Below, in pieces: positions 10,628 through 21,773 of a DNA stretch of 64,000 nucleotides (position 1 is the stretch's first letter; every line of letters begins with the position of its first letter). The notes below the pieces were generated by a model, which was given only the letters and a program-made list of their open reading frames with translations, did not search any database and was not told where the DNA came from. Where the stretch lies: NCBI GenBank assembly GCA_010015805.1, contig ML978132.1, positions 1-64,000 of the forward strand, in the 5' to 3' direction. Made by a program: the position numbers and the translations under genes. The stretch comes from Rhizodiscina lignyota (Eukaryota; Ascomycota; Dothideomycetes; Aulographales; Rhizodiscinaceae).

Positions 10628-12797
10628 ATGGCGTCACGAACTGCTAATCGCGCCGTGCGGCAACGAAAGCTTTCTACGAAAGTCAACCTGCACATCTATC
10701 GCGAGGGCGAGATCGAGCTACTCGCAGACGATGAAAGCCGCTACAAGGTCGAGACTGGCGTGGAAAAGGGCGAGGAGATTGTGAGTAACCTGTTCTTGCT
10801 TTTTGCCCCTTGTTTCACCCTATTCCCCAGCCCCCTTCTTTTCCCTCGTTTTTCTTGCGAGTCGCGCCATTGTGGCGTAACGCGATCACGTGACGAACCG
10901 TCTCACCACCCTCGACAACGAGATGCCCATACAAGAGCTAATAAGTAATTAGGAACATCACTTGCAAAAAATCATCAACTCCGCGCAAGACAATGCCGCA
11001 TCTAGCAAAGCATACATCCCGACGCGTGAGACAGTTGAGAGTGATCTTCAATATGACCTCTACTACCCACAGCGCTTTGCCCAGCCCGCGACATATATTC
11101 GCTTTTCGTCGACAGTGGAGGATTGCATGGGCACCCCGTATTGTATGAACGAGGATGATGAAGGTTTTCTCAAGGCTCTTAATTCGAGGAAGCCAAAATC
11201 TCCGCAATGCTCCGAGGACCAGTTTGAAGAGGTGATGAGCTTCTTGGAGGAGACTGCGTCGACGAAACAGCCTTATGTGGGTGTCGGCGAAAGCCAGCCA
11301 CTGTCTCTCGAGGAATTGGAGACGTCCCGAGATGATACTGTCTCAGACGCCGCCTGGCGTTTCGCGCAGGACATCTACGAGCACTGGAAGATGCAGCGGA
11401 TAAAGCGTGACAACCAACCGCTGATGCCGACGCTGAAGTTCGAGAGGAATGCCGATACCGACGAGTCAGATCCGTATGTGTGCTTCCGTCGCCGTGAAAT
11501 CCGACAAGTGCGCAAGACTCGTGGACGCGACGCGCAGGTGAACGAAAAGCTGAAGAGACTGCGCATGGAGCTGGAATCAGCTCGACAGCTCCTGCACTTT
11601 GTCAAGCAGCGCGAGATTGGCAGAAGAGACCAGCTGGCAGCTGATCGCGCCATCTTTGAGCATCGTAGCAAGTTCAAGGAAATCAAGAGACATCTCGGCA
11701 ACAAGGAGGGCGATGAAGATCTGATCAACCAAAAGGTAACAAAACTTACCGGCGTTTCCCAAACAAAGCTAACTTCAGTGCAGCCATCTCCAAGGCCGAG
11801 ACCCATCTTGCCGCCAGCGTTACGTGGCCTGCCCCCTGGTGCACAAGTGCCCGGCCGCCCAGTGCGAACAGATAGTCTTGCTGTCAGAGCATCTGATGCC
11901 GACTATGTTCAACTGGGGCACATTCGTAGCTCGATGGCGGATAGCATAAAAAGCTTCGTCGCCGACAACATGCACAAGCACGCCGCCTGGAACAAAGGCT
12001 GGGTCGACGCAACCTGGCGGCCAATCACTCCTCCGCTCGATTCTCCAGATGATGAGTCGGACCTGGACCCTCTTGGTACGGAACTCCGAGGGTGGAAACC
12101 CATAGACCCTGCATCAGGTTCTGGTGTAGGCGTGCAAGGCTCAGCCTCGCTTCCCACACCACCTGCCAGCGTTGCTTCGCCCCTCGCGGACGACGATGGT
12201 AAGATGGATAAGAGTGACGCGCCGGCGCACAATACACGTAGTCGCAACCCAAGCGTGCTTGACAACTCGCTGACGTTGAGCTTTGCATCGCCTGAAGCAG
12301 ACTCGCTCAGCAGCCCTGAACCTATTCGTCCTGTCTTCCGCCAGCGCCATGGTCGGGGCGGACGTCTGCTCATAGACCGTCGGGCTCCGAAGCGAACGCA
12401 CTTTCAAGCCTTTCCGGAACCCTCTCCGCTCAACATGTCTCATCCCGCTCTGTCACTCCATCCGTACAATCTTCGCGGCGGCAGCAAGCAAAGCGACGAT
12501 GGCTCTGACAGTGGCATCGACATGACTGATCCGTATCACACAACCGTGTCTGAGCTGCGTCGTCTCGATCGCTTCGCATTCGACAATGATGACGATGATG
12601 AAGAGGATGAGGACCACCGCATGAAGGTATTCATCACAGATCCGTACGAGAACATGAATATCAGGTACCGGATGATGTGGGCGCGTAGCTCGGAGGAGCA
12701 GCGACAGGCCCAGGCCCAGTTGGCGGCGCAGAGAGCCAGGATGTCGATTGGGGCACAAGGAGCCGCGCAGAGCCAAGCAGTCAGGGCGGGGGCGTGA
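10628..12797 (+). CDS. EPL1: Enhancer of polycomb-like protein EPL1 (NuA4 subunit)
   Basis: Exon 1 is 10628-10780; exon 2 starts at 10953 and runs to 12797. The intron has a GTGAGT donor and a TTAG acceptor. The N-terminus (ASRTANRAVRQRKLSTKVNL) and the following 250 residues match the EPcA region of Enhancer of polycomb proteins. That region binds Esa1 and Yng2 in the piccolo NuA4 histone H4/H2A acetyltransferase module. A helical segment (about residues 210-260) precedes a Pro/Ser-rich, acidic tail with low-complexity Asp/Glu runs. The product is 665 residues if read straight, or 649 if a 48-nt in-frame segment (11736-11783) is removed. That segment has a GT start, a GCTAAC branch-like element and a CAG end, and is probably a true intron. 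Nuclear location is inferred. Confidence 0.9.
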
Positions 12798-13162
12798 GAG
12801 GTTGCCGTGTTGGATTCATTTTCTCATTTGCGTAATATCATCGCGGTCGTGGTTACGATTGAAGTCGCTTGTTGTATGATGTGTGGGATTCTCTTCTCAT
12901 ACCCTCTTCTTCATACCCTTTGGAAACGAATGTTTAGGTGGAGGCCCGGGTTCTGTTGGGCGATAGAGGGATTAGAAAGCGGGCGAGTTGTGAATTCCGT
13001 GGCTCTGACGATTGGGAGGCTTTCGTATGAGCAAATTTAGCGACCATCAGTGGCGTCCATGTAAAATAGCAAAAGCCAATTGATAAAAACCAAGAAATAT
13101 CGAGGTATTTCCTTGAATATCCCTAGCTCTTATCTGTTCCCATGTGAGTGGAGCACATCATT
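12798..13162. terminator. Convergent 3' ends of EPL1 and the SET gene
   Basis: A 365-bp spacer between two genes that point at each other, so it should hold both polyadenylation regions. No hairpin or gene is recognised. Confidence 0.4.
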
Positions 13163-14738
13163 TCACTTGAGCTTCCTTCTCTTGTTGCTTGGCTTTCCTT
13201 CTCCTTCTGTAGTCTCTTCTCCCTGCTTCTGCCCCTGATCTTTCATGCCATTATCCTCTTGGTTAGTGTTGTCATCTATTATCTCCTGCAACGTCGCCGC
13301 AGCCACTTCCAATATCTCTTTTTCTCCGACTCGAACTTCCAGAGCCATGCTCTTTCTGATGCTATCCTTGAACACACCCTCCTCTTGGAGCTTCCGGTCT
13401 TCGCTTAGCGATGTCGAATACTTGGCGCTGACGGCATTCACAGAGCTCTTTAACATCTCTGCCATCGTCTTGGAGATTATCTTAGAGGGCGGGGCGTTCT
13501 GTTTCGGAAGTTTGTTCTGGACCTTCAGTGATGCGAACTCCTCAGTGGATAGCGCTAGTGCTGAGATCAACATGCGCAGCTCTGTGCTCATCATCGGCAG
13601 AAACCTTTCACTCGGTTGGGTTAGTGCAGGATCTGGGTGCGAGAGGTCGAATGCATCGTCTATCGCATCGTGCTCTTCAAGGTAGGCCACTCTCTCTTCC
13701 AAGTCTGCTACCTCAAATAGTTCGCACCAGCTCGTGAAAATCGTATGGGAAGGTATCTCGATAACGTCGTATTGTTTGTAGTTGCTCGTCACATATCCAT
13801 ATCTGCGCAGAAGGTCGCTTCGCGGCAGCTCGCCGTAGTCGTTGAAGATCTCGTCGCCGGCTTTGATCGGCTGTATGCTTTTCATAACGAGCTTGTCGTC
13901 TTCGTAGAAGAGGCGCGCGTTGTTCCGGTGTGCATCGGCGTTGAGCATGTCCGCCATTGGTACCATGCCCTTCGGGAGCGCCTCTTCATCTTCATCTGAG
14001 ACAAATCCTTCGTCGTCCACCTCCTGCACCGGAGGCTCGATGTCGAAAGCGTATGCCATGATTGTAGATGCCATCCGGTGGGAGAGGGCAAGAATCTCAG
14101 CGTCGTCCTTGAAGAATGACGAGGTTGGCAGTTGCTCCTTGACTATTGGGACAAGCTTCACGCGGAACGTCTCGTCAGCTTGAGCCTTGCCGAGTTTCTT
14201 CGTCAGAGGACTGGCTTGGAGTTCAGCTAGTTCACCGTCGGTCCAGAACATCGGCGTATCAAAGCTCGAAGGCAATACGCCGAAGTAATGAGACCATCGA
14301 GAGTCTGGACCGAGGGCGTACTCGTGCAGCATCGTGATGATGAGTGAGAGCCATGGATCGTTCTCAACTGCCTCGAAGATAATGGGTGAGAGGTTGGAGT
14401 TGGTTGGCAGCAATACCAATTCTCGAGGAATCGAGAAGAGTGCCTCATCCTCAGCAATGTCTTTCGTTGCTACTGCGGATTTGGTCAGTGTGCCGCTTGG
14501 CAAAACGAAAAGCAGGACAGTGGGAAGCTTGGGAGAGCGACACATATCCGCATTAGAAGAGCGAGCGGTCGAAAGGGCTCAAGACAAATGCAACATGTCA
14601 AAATGGGAACTCACCGACGCCTCTCCCAGCGCTCCGTTGCCTCAGATCAACGAGGTCTATGCTAGCGCTGACCCAGCTCCCATTTTCAGAAAGCCACACC
14701 AGAAAGCGCTTTGAGTTGGCATCGAACTCGTCAGCCAT
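13163..14738 (-). CDS. SET-domain ribosomal lysine methyltransferase (RKM4/SETD6-like)
   Basis: Exon 1 is 14615-14738 and exon 2 is 13163-14472, separated by a 142-nt GTGAGT...CAG intron; 477 residues. Exon 1 supplies the SET start (WLSENGSW ... AGRGV) that joins in phase to VATKDIAEDE. The split SET domain has the long insert typical of the RKM/SETD6 class: the GRGV...AxxDI opening, then MVPMADMLNADAHRNNARL and the catalytic FNDYGELPRSDLLRRYGY. A Rubisco-LSMT-like substrate-binding region follows. The tail is Lys/Arg/Glu-rich (SNKRRKLK), a possible nuclear signal. Members methylate lysines of 60S proteins or other nuclear targets. Whether the target is ribosomal (RKM4) or RelA-like (SETD6) cannot be decided from sequence. 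Confidence 0.85.
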
Positions 14739-15061
14739 CGCACTGAGGGGATCAGTTGCTCGAATATAAGTTGCTGTGGGACAGCTTAGTTGCGAAATGC
14801 ATTGATTGGGAGAAGAAGTATATAAGCGGAGACGCTAATGTAGGTACATCTGCGATAAGATAAGATCGTGTCCATTTTTTTCCCTCAAGCTACCTTTGAC
14901 TCACGCGATTGTGCTTATATCTACCAATCTCCCTTTAAATTATCACGCTGTTGTCTCTTCGCCTTTATCTTAGTGCGCCTAAAGCAATTGGTTGCTACAA
15001 AGTCATTCCAACTGTCTCAGTTGTTCATCACCGGTTAACCTCAGCTGTCCATTTCTTCACA
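14739..15061. promoter_or_regulatory. Divergent promoter of the SET gene and LYS1 with GATA and CpcA/Gcn4-type sites
   Basis: A 323-bp spacer between outward-facing starts. TGACTCA at 14897-14903 is an exact match to the Gcn4/CpcA (cross-pathway control) consensus, 158 bp upstream of the LYS1 ATG. A tandem GATAAGATAAG at 14854-14864 matches the GATA-factor (AreA-type) motif. Amino-acid control of lysine biosynthesis through Gcn4/CpcA is well known in fungi, so the first site is likely functional for LYS1. The GATA pair is suggestive only. Confidence 0.6.
14897..14903. promoter_or_regulatory. Gcn4/CpcA-type site TGACTCA upstream of LYS1
   Basis: A perfect palindromic bZIP heptamer placed at a typical distance from a lysine-biosynthesis start codon. 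It is inferred to mediate induction under amino-acid starvation. Confidence 0.55.
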
Positions 15062-16291
<1,230 letters not shown>

Positions 16292-16872
16292 TGCTGTTCG
16301 CCAAACAAAAGTTCTGTTTCTATTCGGGTAAAGGGAGCGCCGCAAGGCATTGGGAGTCTATCCGCATCCCTTGGGGGAGTTTCACTGTCTCATGAAATAT
16401 CATACATTTTATAGACGCGCTTGAGGAAAGATCAAATCTAAGAACGCGGTCCATTTCCAGAAGCTGCTCGTCGTCCTTTACATCCGAAACGCAATCAAGT
16501 TCTCTCAGATTACTGCCAAGGTAGGCTCCATCCTGAGCAGCGTTGAAACTGGCTTCCGCTGATACGCCGGAGACATCCCGACCCGCCGCCGGTGACAGCG
16601 GCCGCAACGCATTGACGGGTTTCATCTGGAGTTCATTCAATTTGGTCTTAATAGAAAAGAGTGATGAATCAGTTGCGGGGGTGCTGCGAAAGCTCATCTT
16701 CAAGTCTGCGGCTTACGAAAAGACAGCCAGTGAGAATACGACAGCACACTCCTTCTCCTTTCCATTTACGACTCTGTGCATCAATGTGTCTGTCCAGTCG
16801 CTCGATTTCTTCTATCACAAACCGCTCATGTTTTCGATGAAGTCCTGCTAAGGAACTCTAACCTTCACATCT
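16292..16872. other. Spacer between LYS1 and the alpha/beta hydrolase gene
   Basis: 581 bp holding the LYS1 3' end and the hydrolase promoter. The minus strand carries an uninterrupted 125-codon frame, listed separately with low confidence. Confidence 0.4.
16320..16697 (-). CDS. Possible small hypothetical protein (125 residues)
   Basis: An open frame from an ATG at 16697 to a stop at 16320. The composition is protein-like (Ser/Leu/Ala/Asp, soluble), but no motif or family is recognised. It would sit tail-to-tail with LYS1 and head-to-head with the hydrolase gene. It may equally be a chance frame in transcribed 3' sequence. Confidence 0.2.
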   Translation of the reverse strand: MSFRSTPATDSSLFSIKTKLNELQMKPVNALRPLSPAAGRDVSGVSAEASFNAAQDGAYLGSNLRELDCVSDVKDDEQLLEMDRVLRFDLSSSASIKCMIFHETVKLPQGMRIDSQCLAALPLPE

Positions 16873-17688
16873 ATGACAAATACGCCGGACACTGCAGGAG
16901 TGGAGAGAACACTCGATATTGCCGGCTCGTCAATCTGGACTGAACTGCTTGGCAGGCATGATGCTCCCAATCGTCCAACTATAATCGCCTTCCACGGCTC
17001 CGGGGGTGGAAGCGAATCATGGGCCGACCTCGTGCGTCGCACCTCCGCCTTTGCAAGGACACTGGCATACGACAGGGCTGGCCAAGGGCGCTCGACGAAA
17101 GCAGAAGCAGGCAGCACTCCTCTCTCAGCCAGCGATGAGTTGTCAGCCGTCCTCAAGGAACTTTCCGTGAAGCCGCCCTTCATCCTGGTAGCACATTCAT
17201 ACGGAGGCTGCATTGCTCGCGAATTCCTGCAAAAGCGTGGCAGGGATGTCGCCGGTATGGTGCTCGCGGAGACTGGCCAAGAGACTCTTTCGGAATTCGA
17301 AGAGGAGCAGTACCGCAAGCAGGCCCTGGGGAAGCGTCCGCTGAGCGTCATACGCGCAAACTCGCTGCTCACGAAGGAGCGCGAGTTTGAACAGGCATTG
17401 AGTGAGGGGAAAGTCCAGAAGCCGGAGCCCATGAGGACGATGCTCAAGCAGTGGGACGTCGAAGACGAGAGGCTCAAGAAGGAACAGCTCAGACTTTCGA
17501 GCAATACCCGCTATGTGCATGTGCCGGATTGTGGCCACAACATCGTCAGGGAACGGCCTGATGTCGTTGCGGATGAAGTACGATGGGTCCTTGAGCAATG
17601 GGAACAGCTCGCAGCGATGGACAATATCGAAAAGTCAAAAACCACAAGGATTCTGGCATGGCTGAAAAAGGTGGTTAAACTGACGTGA
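16873..17688 (+). CDS. Alpha/beta-hydrolase fold protein
   Basis: An intronless 271-residue protein. The fold is shown by the oxyanion-hole region FHGSGGGSESW (about residues 40-50), the strand-loop LAYDRAGQGRS typical of hydrolase fold 1, the nucleophile elbow AHSYGG (S109 in GxSxG-like A-H-S-Y-G) and a late His in DCGHNIV (H222). The acidic member of the triad is not certain; E133 or an acidic residue in the lid region is possible. There is no signal peptide, so an intracellular esterase- or epoxide-hydrolase-like enzyme is inferred. The substrate is unknown. The start is the first ATG in frame after an upstream stop. Confidence 0.8.
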   Translation: MTNTPDTAGVERTLDIAGSSIWTELLGRHDAPNRPTIIAFHGSGGGSESWADLVRRTSAFARTLAYDRAGQGRSTKAEAGSTPLSASDELSAVLKELSVKPPFILVAHSYGGCIAREFLQKRGRDVAGMVLAETGQETLSEFEEEQYRKQALGKRPLSVIRANSLLTKEREFEQALSEGKVQKPEPMRTMLKQWDVEDERLKKEQLRLSSNTRYVHVPDCGHNIVRERPDVVADEVRWVLEQWEQLAAMDNIEKSKTTRILAWLKKVVKLT

Positions 17689-18226
17689 AACCACAGCTCC
17701 GCGACGGCCAAAGGAAGGGTTGGAGGAGGCACTGGGGAGACGTGGCCACGCTAATAACGACTGGAGCTGTAGGATTTGACAAAATTAACTTGGATTTCCC
17801 TTCACAACCATCGAATCGAGTTTAGATCATTTTCAGCTATATACACTAGATATGCAGAGATTAATACTCCGTGATGCTGGGAGGATCGTCGGTAACGAAT
17901 TGGACTTCCCCCCGGGTGGCATGCGACGCTAGTCCCCCGCCTATGTACGTCTCGCCGGAACGTCCAACAAAGGCGAGATCGTTCTACTTCAACCATTGAG
18001 TCGGGATTTATAGAGGGACCATTTGATTGGAGTTCGGCGATCGGTCGGGAAGTCAAATTTCGCCCAGTTCGGAGCAAATCAGGGTGGGTATCGAGAAGGT
18101 TAGATTTTTGGGTATATTCCAAGATGGGTATCAAAAGACTAAAAGGGCGCTGGGGAGTGAAATGCCGAGGGTTTTGATTTCGGGTGACAGTGTTATGCGT
18201 TTTGGGGTCGTGTTCCTCAGAGACTA
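17689..18226. other. Convergent spacer between hydrolase and Zn2Cys6 gene
   Basis: 538 bp receiving two 3' ends. No gene or RNA recognised. Confidence 0.4.
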
Positions 18227-20678
18227 TTATCCTGGCATTTGCGACGTCAAATTGAACATGTCGAGCGGGAAGTACTCCTCATCGATGGCATACAGGTCCA
18301 TTGCATCGCCAAAGTTTGGTGTCGACATCCCCATATTCGGCCACTGTGGGTTACCACCAATGTCTGCGCCGGACACAGGCGCCAATAAACCGTTCGAGGT
18401 GTTGGCGAATTGCGGCTGCTCGTGTCTGGCCCGCTCCTTGAACTTGGCCAGCATGCTGCTCAAGCCTCGAGAAACATGATATGTAAGGTGGCGTTCGCTG
18501 GCCTTGCCATCTTTTAGAAGAGCGGTCACGCGCTCAATGATCGACGTGACCAATTCTCCATCCATATCAAAGCGCGCAGCTTTCCATCTTGCCTGCATTT
18601 TCAGCAGAAACACCGCGGCGAAGACTATGTTGGTGTGGAGGTAGAGTGGTACGCCGACGACGGCATCGCGAATGGACGGCTCCTCGAGCACGAGCTTGAG
18701 GCATGCAATGGCGCTGGAGATTGCAATGTTTGCGCATTCGCGACGCTCGCTGGAGAGAATCATGGCTGGGGAGGGGGTGATGCCTCTTAAGGCAAGGGAG
18801 TTGAGCTGCAAACGTCCAAAGTGGTAGTGGAGATGGACGCCCTTTGCAGGATAGAACCCCACATATTTATTCGGAGCTAACTCTGTTAGAAAAATCCATG
18901 TCTTGAAGCACATGGAAACGTTTACTTACCAAGTCGAGGTTCCCAGGTCACTTTCCAAGTATTCAGATCAGCGTTGAACTGCGCGATCGCGCGGAAGTCC
19001 TGGTGGCTAAGCTCCTTCGTACTGTCGGGTCCAAAGGCCATAAAGATTTTGCTAAGAATCAGGAACACCCCGACTTGGCTGTGTAACCGGGTATCTGCGT
19101 TGGTTATGCCAGGAAGTTGCAGGAAGAGCTCATGGCAGCTGATAGATGTGTCTTGATCGATAACGGGAGGGCGGCCATACGCAATGCTGAAATGGTGATC
19201 GCAGACATATAGCAGATACCACAGTCTCGCTTTCTCGACCTGATCTTCATCTCCTCGGAGTGCCTTGGAGAAGCTTTGATGGAGGTTCAGCTCAGTGGCA
19301 ATGCGTACAGCATGTCCAGATAGCTTCCAGCTCACGTCAGATAGCCAGAACGCACCAATGCAGAGTCCGCGAACATCATCCAAACTATGGTACCGATCAA
19401 ACATTGAGCTGCTGACGATGTGGAGGAACTCCGCATAGCAGACATCAAACACGTCTTCCTTCCCCGGGACATGCAGCGCACTTACGGCAAGGATGGAAGC
19501 AGTCAACAAGGGAGATGACGCTCGTGTGGCCGTGAGAGTCTGATGAACTAGAGGGATGCCACCCCAAAGGTACGCAGCCAGCTTCCCACTGAAGGTACGA
19601 AACAACCACTCGGCCTCTTCGACACTAACCTTGCCCTGCGAGATGAAGTCCTCCTGCAGGGTCGCCTGATCAGGACCATGAGTATGGCCATTGAGGTTGC
19701 TCCTCAAATTCCGTAGCTTCGTTACCTCAAATAAACTAGTCATTGGTGCAGCAACTAGGGGAGCATTGTCCGCTTCTGGCTCCGTGCCATGTGGTTCTTG
19801 CGAGTTCTCTCTCGTCATTGCCATGGCCAAAGCCTGCTGCGTCATCCTGCGGGAATCGGAATTGTTCGACGGGCTAGTCTGTGGAGACTGGAGCTTGATG
19901 TGAGGTTCAATATGCGGCTCACTCGGAGTCCTCAACGTCGGCAGGCCATTTGGTAGAGCATACTTCTCCAAGGTTGGGAGGTTAAGGGTCCGGAGAATCT
20001 CAGCTACTGCCACCTGCACCTGGCCCATCTGTTGCTCGACACTACTCTTCCACTCACTCTCATCCTCCAGCAAGGTCTGGAGAGACTTGTTGACCACGCA
20101 CTGGAGGCCGAGCCGTTGACATCTCGTGCATGTTTGTTGGCCCGGCTCGATGCCGCACTTGATCTTCCGGCTTTGACATTCCTGGCCTACTGACTATCAG
20201 CTCTGTTTCAGTCATCTCTCGCCGAACAGCGAGGTCCTGATAAACTTTCACACGGGAAGATCGAGATGACTTGGGCTGTCACAGAGCGTAGGGAGCCTCG
20301 GAATGTCCGCAGGGTACAGACTATCATTTTCCGTACATAGCCGCAGATTGCCGTCTCCACAAAAGCGAAAGGACTGTGCAGAAAATTCTTGATGGAGGGT
20401 GCTTTAAACAAGATAGATATATCGGCATATACACCGACAGCGATTGCGTCGGCAGTGTATCACGACATATGCAAATGGCAAACGGTCACGCATAGGCGTT
20501 GTTGCGACCCCTTTTGCGGGGGCTTATTCCCCGCAAACAGAAACGTGCGGATGAGGAGAGATGACAATGGGGCTGAGGACAATATAGCGATTGACAAGGA
20601 CTGGAAACAGCAGACTGGACTCACAGGCACGGATTTTGCGTGAGATCTTTGGCTGGTGCGGACTGCGATCGCCAGCCG

Positions 20679-20716
<38 letters not shown>

Positions 20717-20787
20717 GCGGCGGCGGCCTTGGCGGAGGAGGTGGTCGAGGCAGCAGCGCTCTGCATGTCTGAGTACGTTCGCTTCAT
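18227..20787 (-). CDS. Zn2Cys6 transcription factor with fungal-specific regulatory domain
   Basis: Three exons: 20625-20787, 18930-20186 and 18227-18876; 689 residues. Exon 1 encodes MKRTYSDMQS, a polyalanine tract and a basic run ending in a cysteine codon interrupted by the intron (T|GC). Joining gives a complete binuclear cluster C55-x2-C58-x6-C65-x8-C74-x2-C77-x6-C84, followed by a probable dimerisation helix. Residues around 240-500 form the fungal transcription-factor middle homology region (SWKLSGHAVRIATELNLHQS, then RLWYLLYVCDHHFSIAYGRPP). The third exon carries the C-terminal region, with an acidic end that may activate. The exon 2/3 acceptor has two in-phase choices 6 nt apart. The gene diverges from the dehydrogenase-kinase fusion gene, which makes that gene a candidate target. 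Nuclear protein. Confidence 0.88.
20678..20720 (-). repeat. GCA/TGC trinucleotide repeat encoding polyalanine
   Basis: Ten perfect GCA units at 20681-20710 with imperfect GCG/GCA units beside them. Read on the minus strand they encode an alanine tract broken by serines just before the zinc cluster of the transcription factor. Such repeats are length-variable and affect activator strength in other systems. Confidence 0.8.
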
Positions 20788-21773
20788 CTGGATGACTCGC
20801 TTTCGTTTCGCGAACTGCTGAGCGGCGGAGAGAATAGCGGCTGGCACGTTGGAAGAGCGAGGAGCGCGGCTTTTGCACCGCTATATACGCCTCGTGATGA
20901 TGCCGGTCGAGCGAAAGGGTGGGGTCGCAGGGTACTTACGTTCGCGGCCGGGCCGAATTGAATACGGCGATCGACGCCTCCGCTCGCGCAACCGCAGTAA
21001 CGAAACGGCGCAAGGGGCATAGCCTCCGACAGCCCTCGCTGGCTGGGCGCCGGCTCCGCTCACGGTTCGCGCGTGCTGTGACACCAGTTTCTCTGACGCC
21101 TGGAAACAGCGCGGGCGGCGCAGCATCTGGGCCTTCTGTCACGCTGCGCTCACCTGTCTTATCTACTGCTGTTGGCTGCGAGATTCAGGCTGAAAGAGCC
21201 GCACGCTGCTCTGCGGGGAACCTCGCTCGCGCTGCGGTCACGCGTCGCAAAGTTACGGGTACTTTGCACGCGTTCTAGAACGCTGCCCAAAGCGGCGTTT
21301 CGGTACGTACCAAGGGTACTGCTCGCTTGTGCGCCGGCAGGGGGCGCACGGAGTTAGCCGCACGTGGCATCCAGCCACCTGGAAGGTCACTGCCGAGCTC
21401 CCAATCGCTCCCCAATCGCCCTCCCCCCGGGGCAGTCAGCCTTCCCCACAATCAGCGGCCTTCACTCCGCCGCGCAACCGCCAGCGCTCGCCACTATGCT
21501 GCCTTCACGCTGGGTCAATTGGTCGCGCGGAGTTGTCTGGGGGGATCTTCCTGATAATTCAACCGAGCATGGAGATACAAGAATTGAAAAGCGACTCGCG
21601 CCGCTCCCCTTCTTACCGCGTCGTATGACTTCTGGCTTCCTGCCTCAGGGGAACCTATCGAATTTCGGCCTGGCTCACAATCCCGAAACCCTCTCGTCCC
21701 CGTGTCCCTACGCTTTCCGCCGAGTCCGGGTGATCGTCCACCCTCCACGTTTTCCCCCGCGGTTGTGGCGTCC
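20788..21773. promoter_or_regulatory. Divergent promoter, 986 bp, GC-rich
   Basis: It lies between the start codons of the Zn2Cys6 gene (minus) and the fusion enzyme gene (plus). The section from 20,880 to about 21,500 is strongly GC-rich and lacks stops in several frames on both strands, but none of the resulting peptides looks like protein. Inverted CGG triplets, the usual Zn2Cys6 contacts, are frequent here simply because of composition, so I do not assign a site. Confidence 0.5.

Noticed and set aside
20880-21560. Several long frames in the GC-rich divergent promoter
   Set aside because: Stops are rare because of base composition; Arg/Ala/Pro-rich text with no domain.
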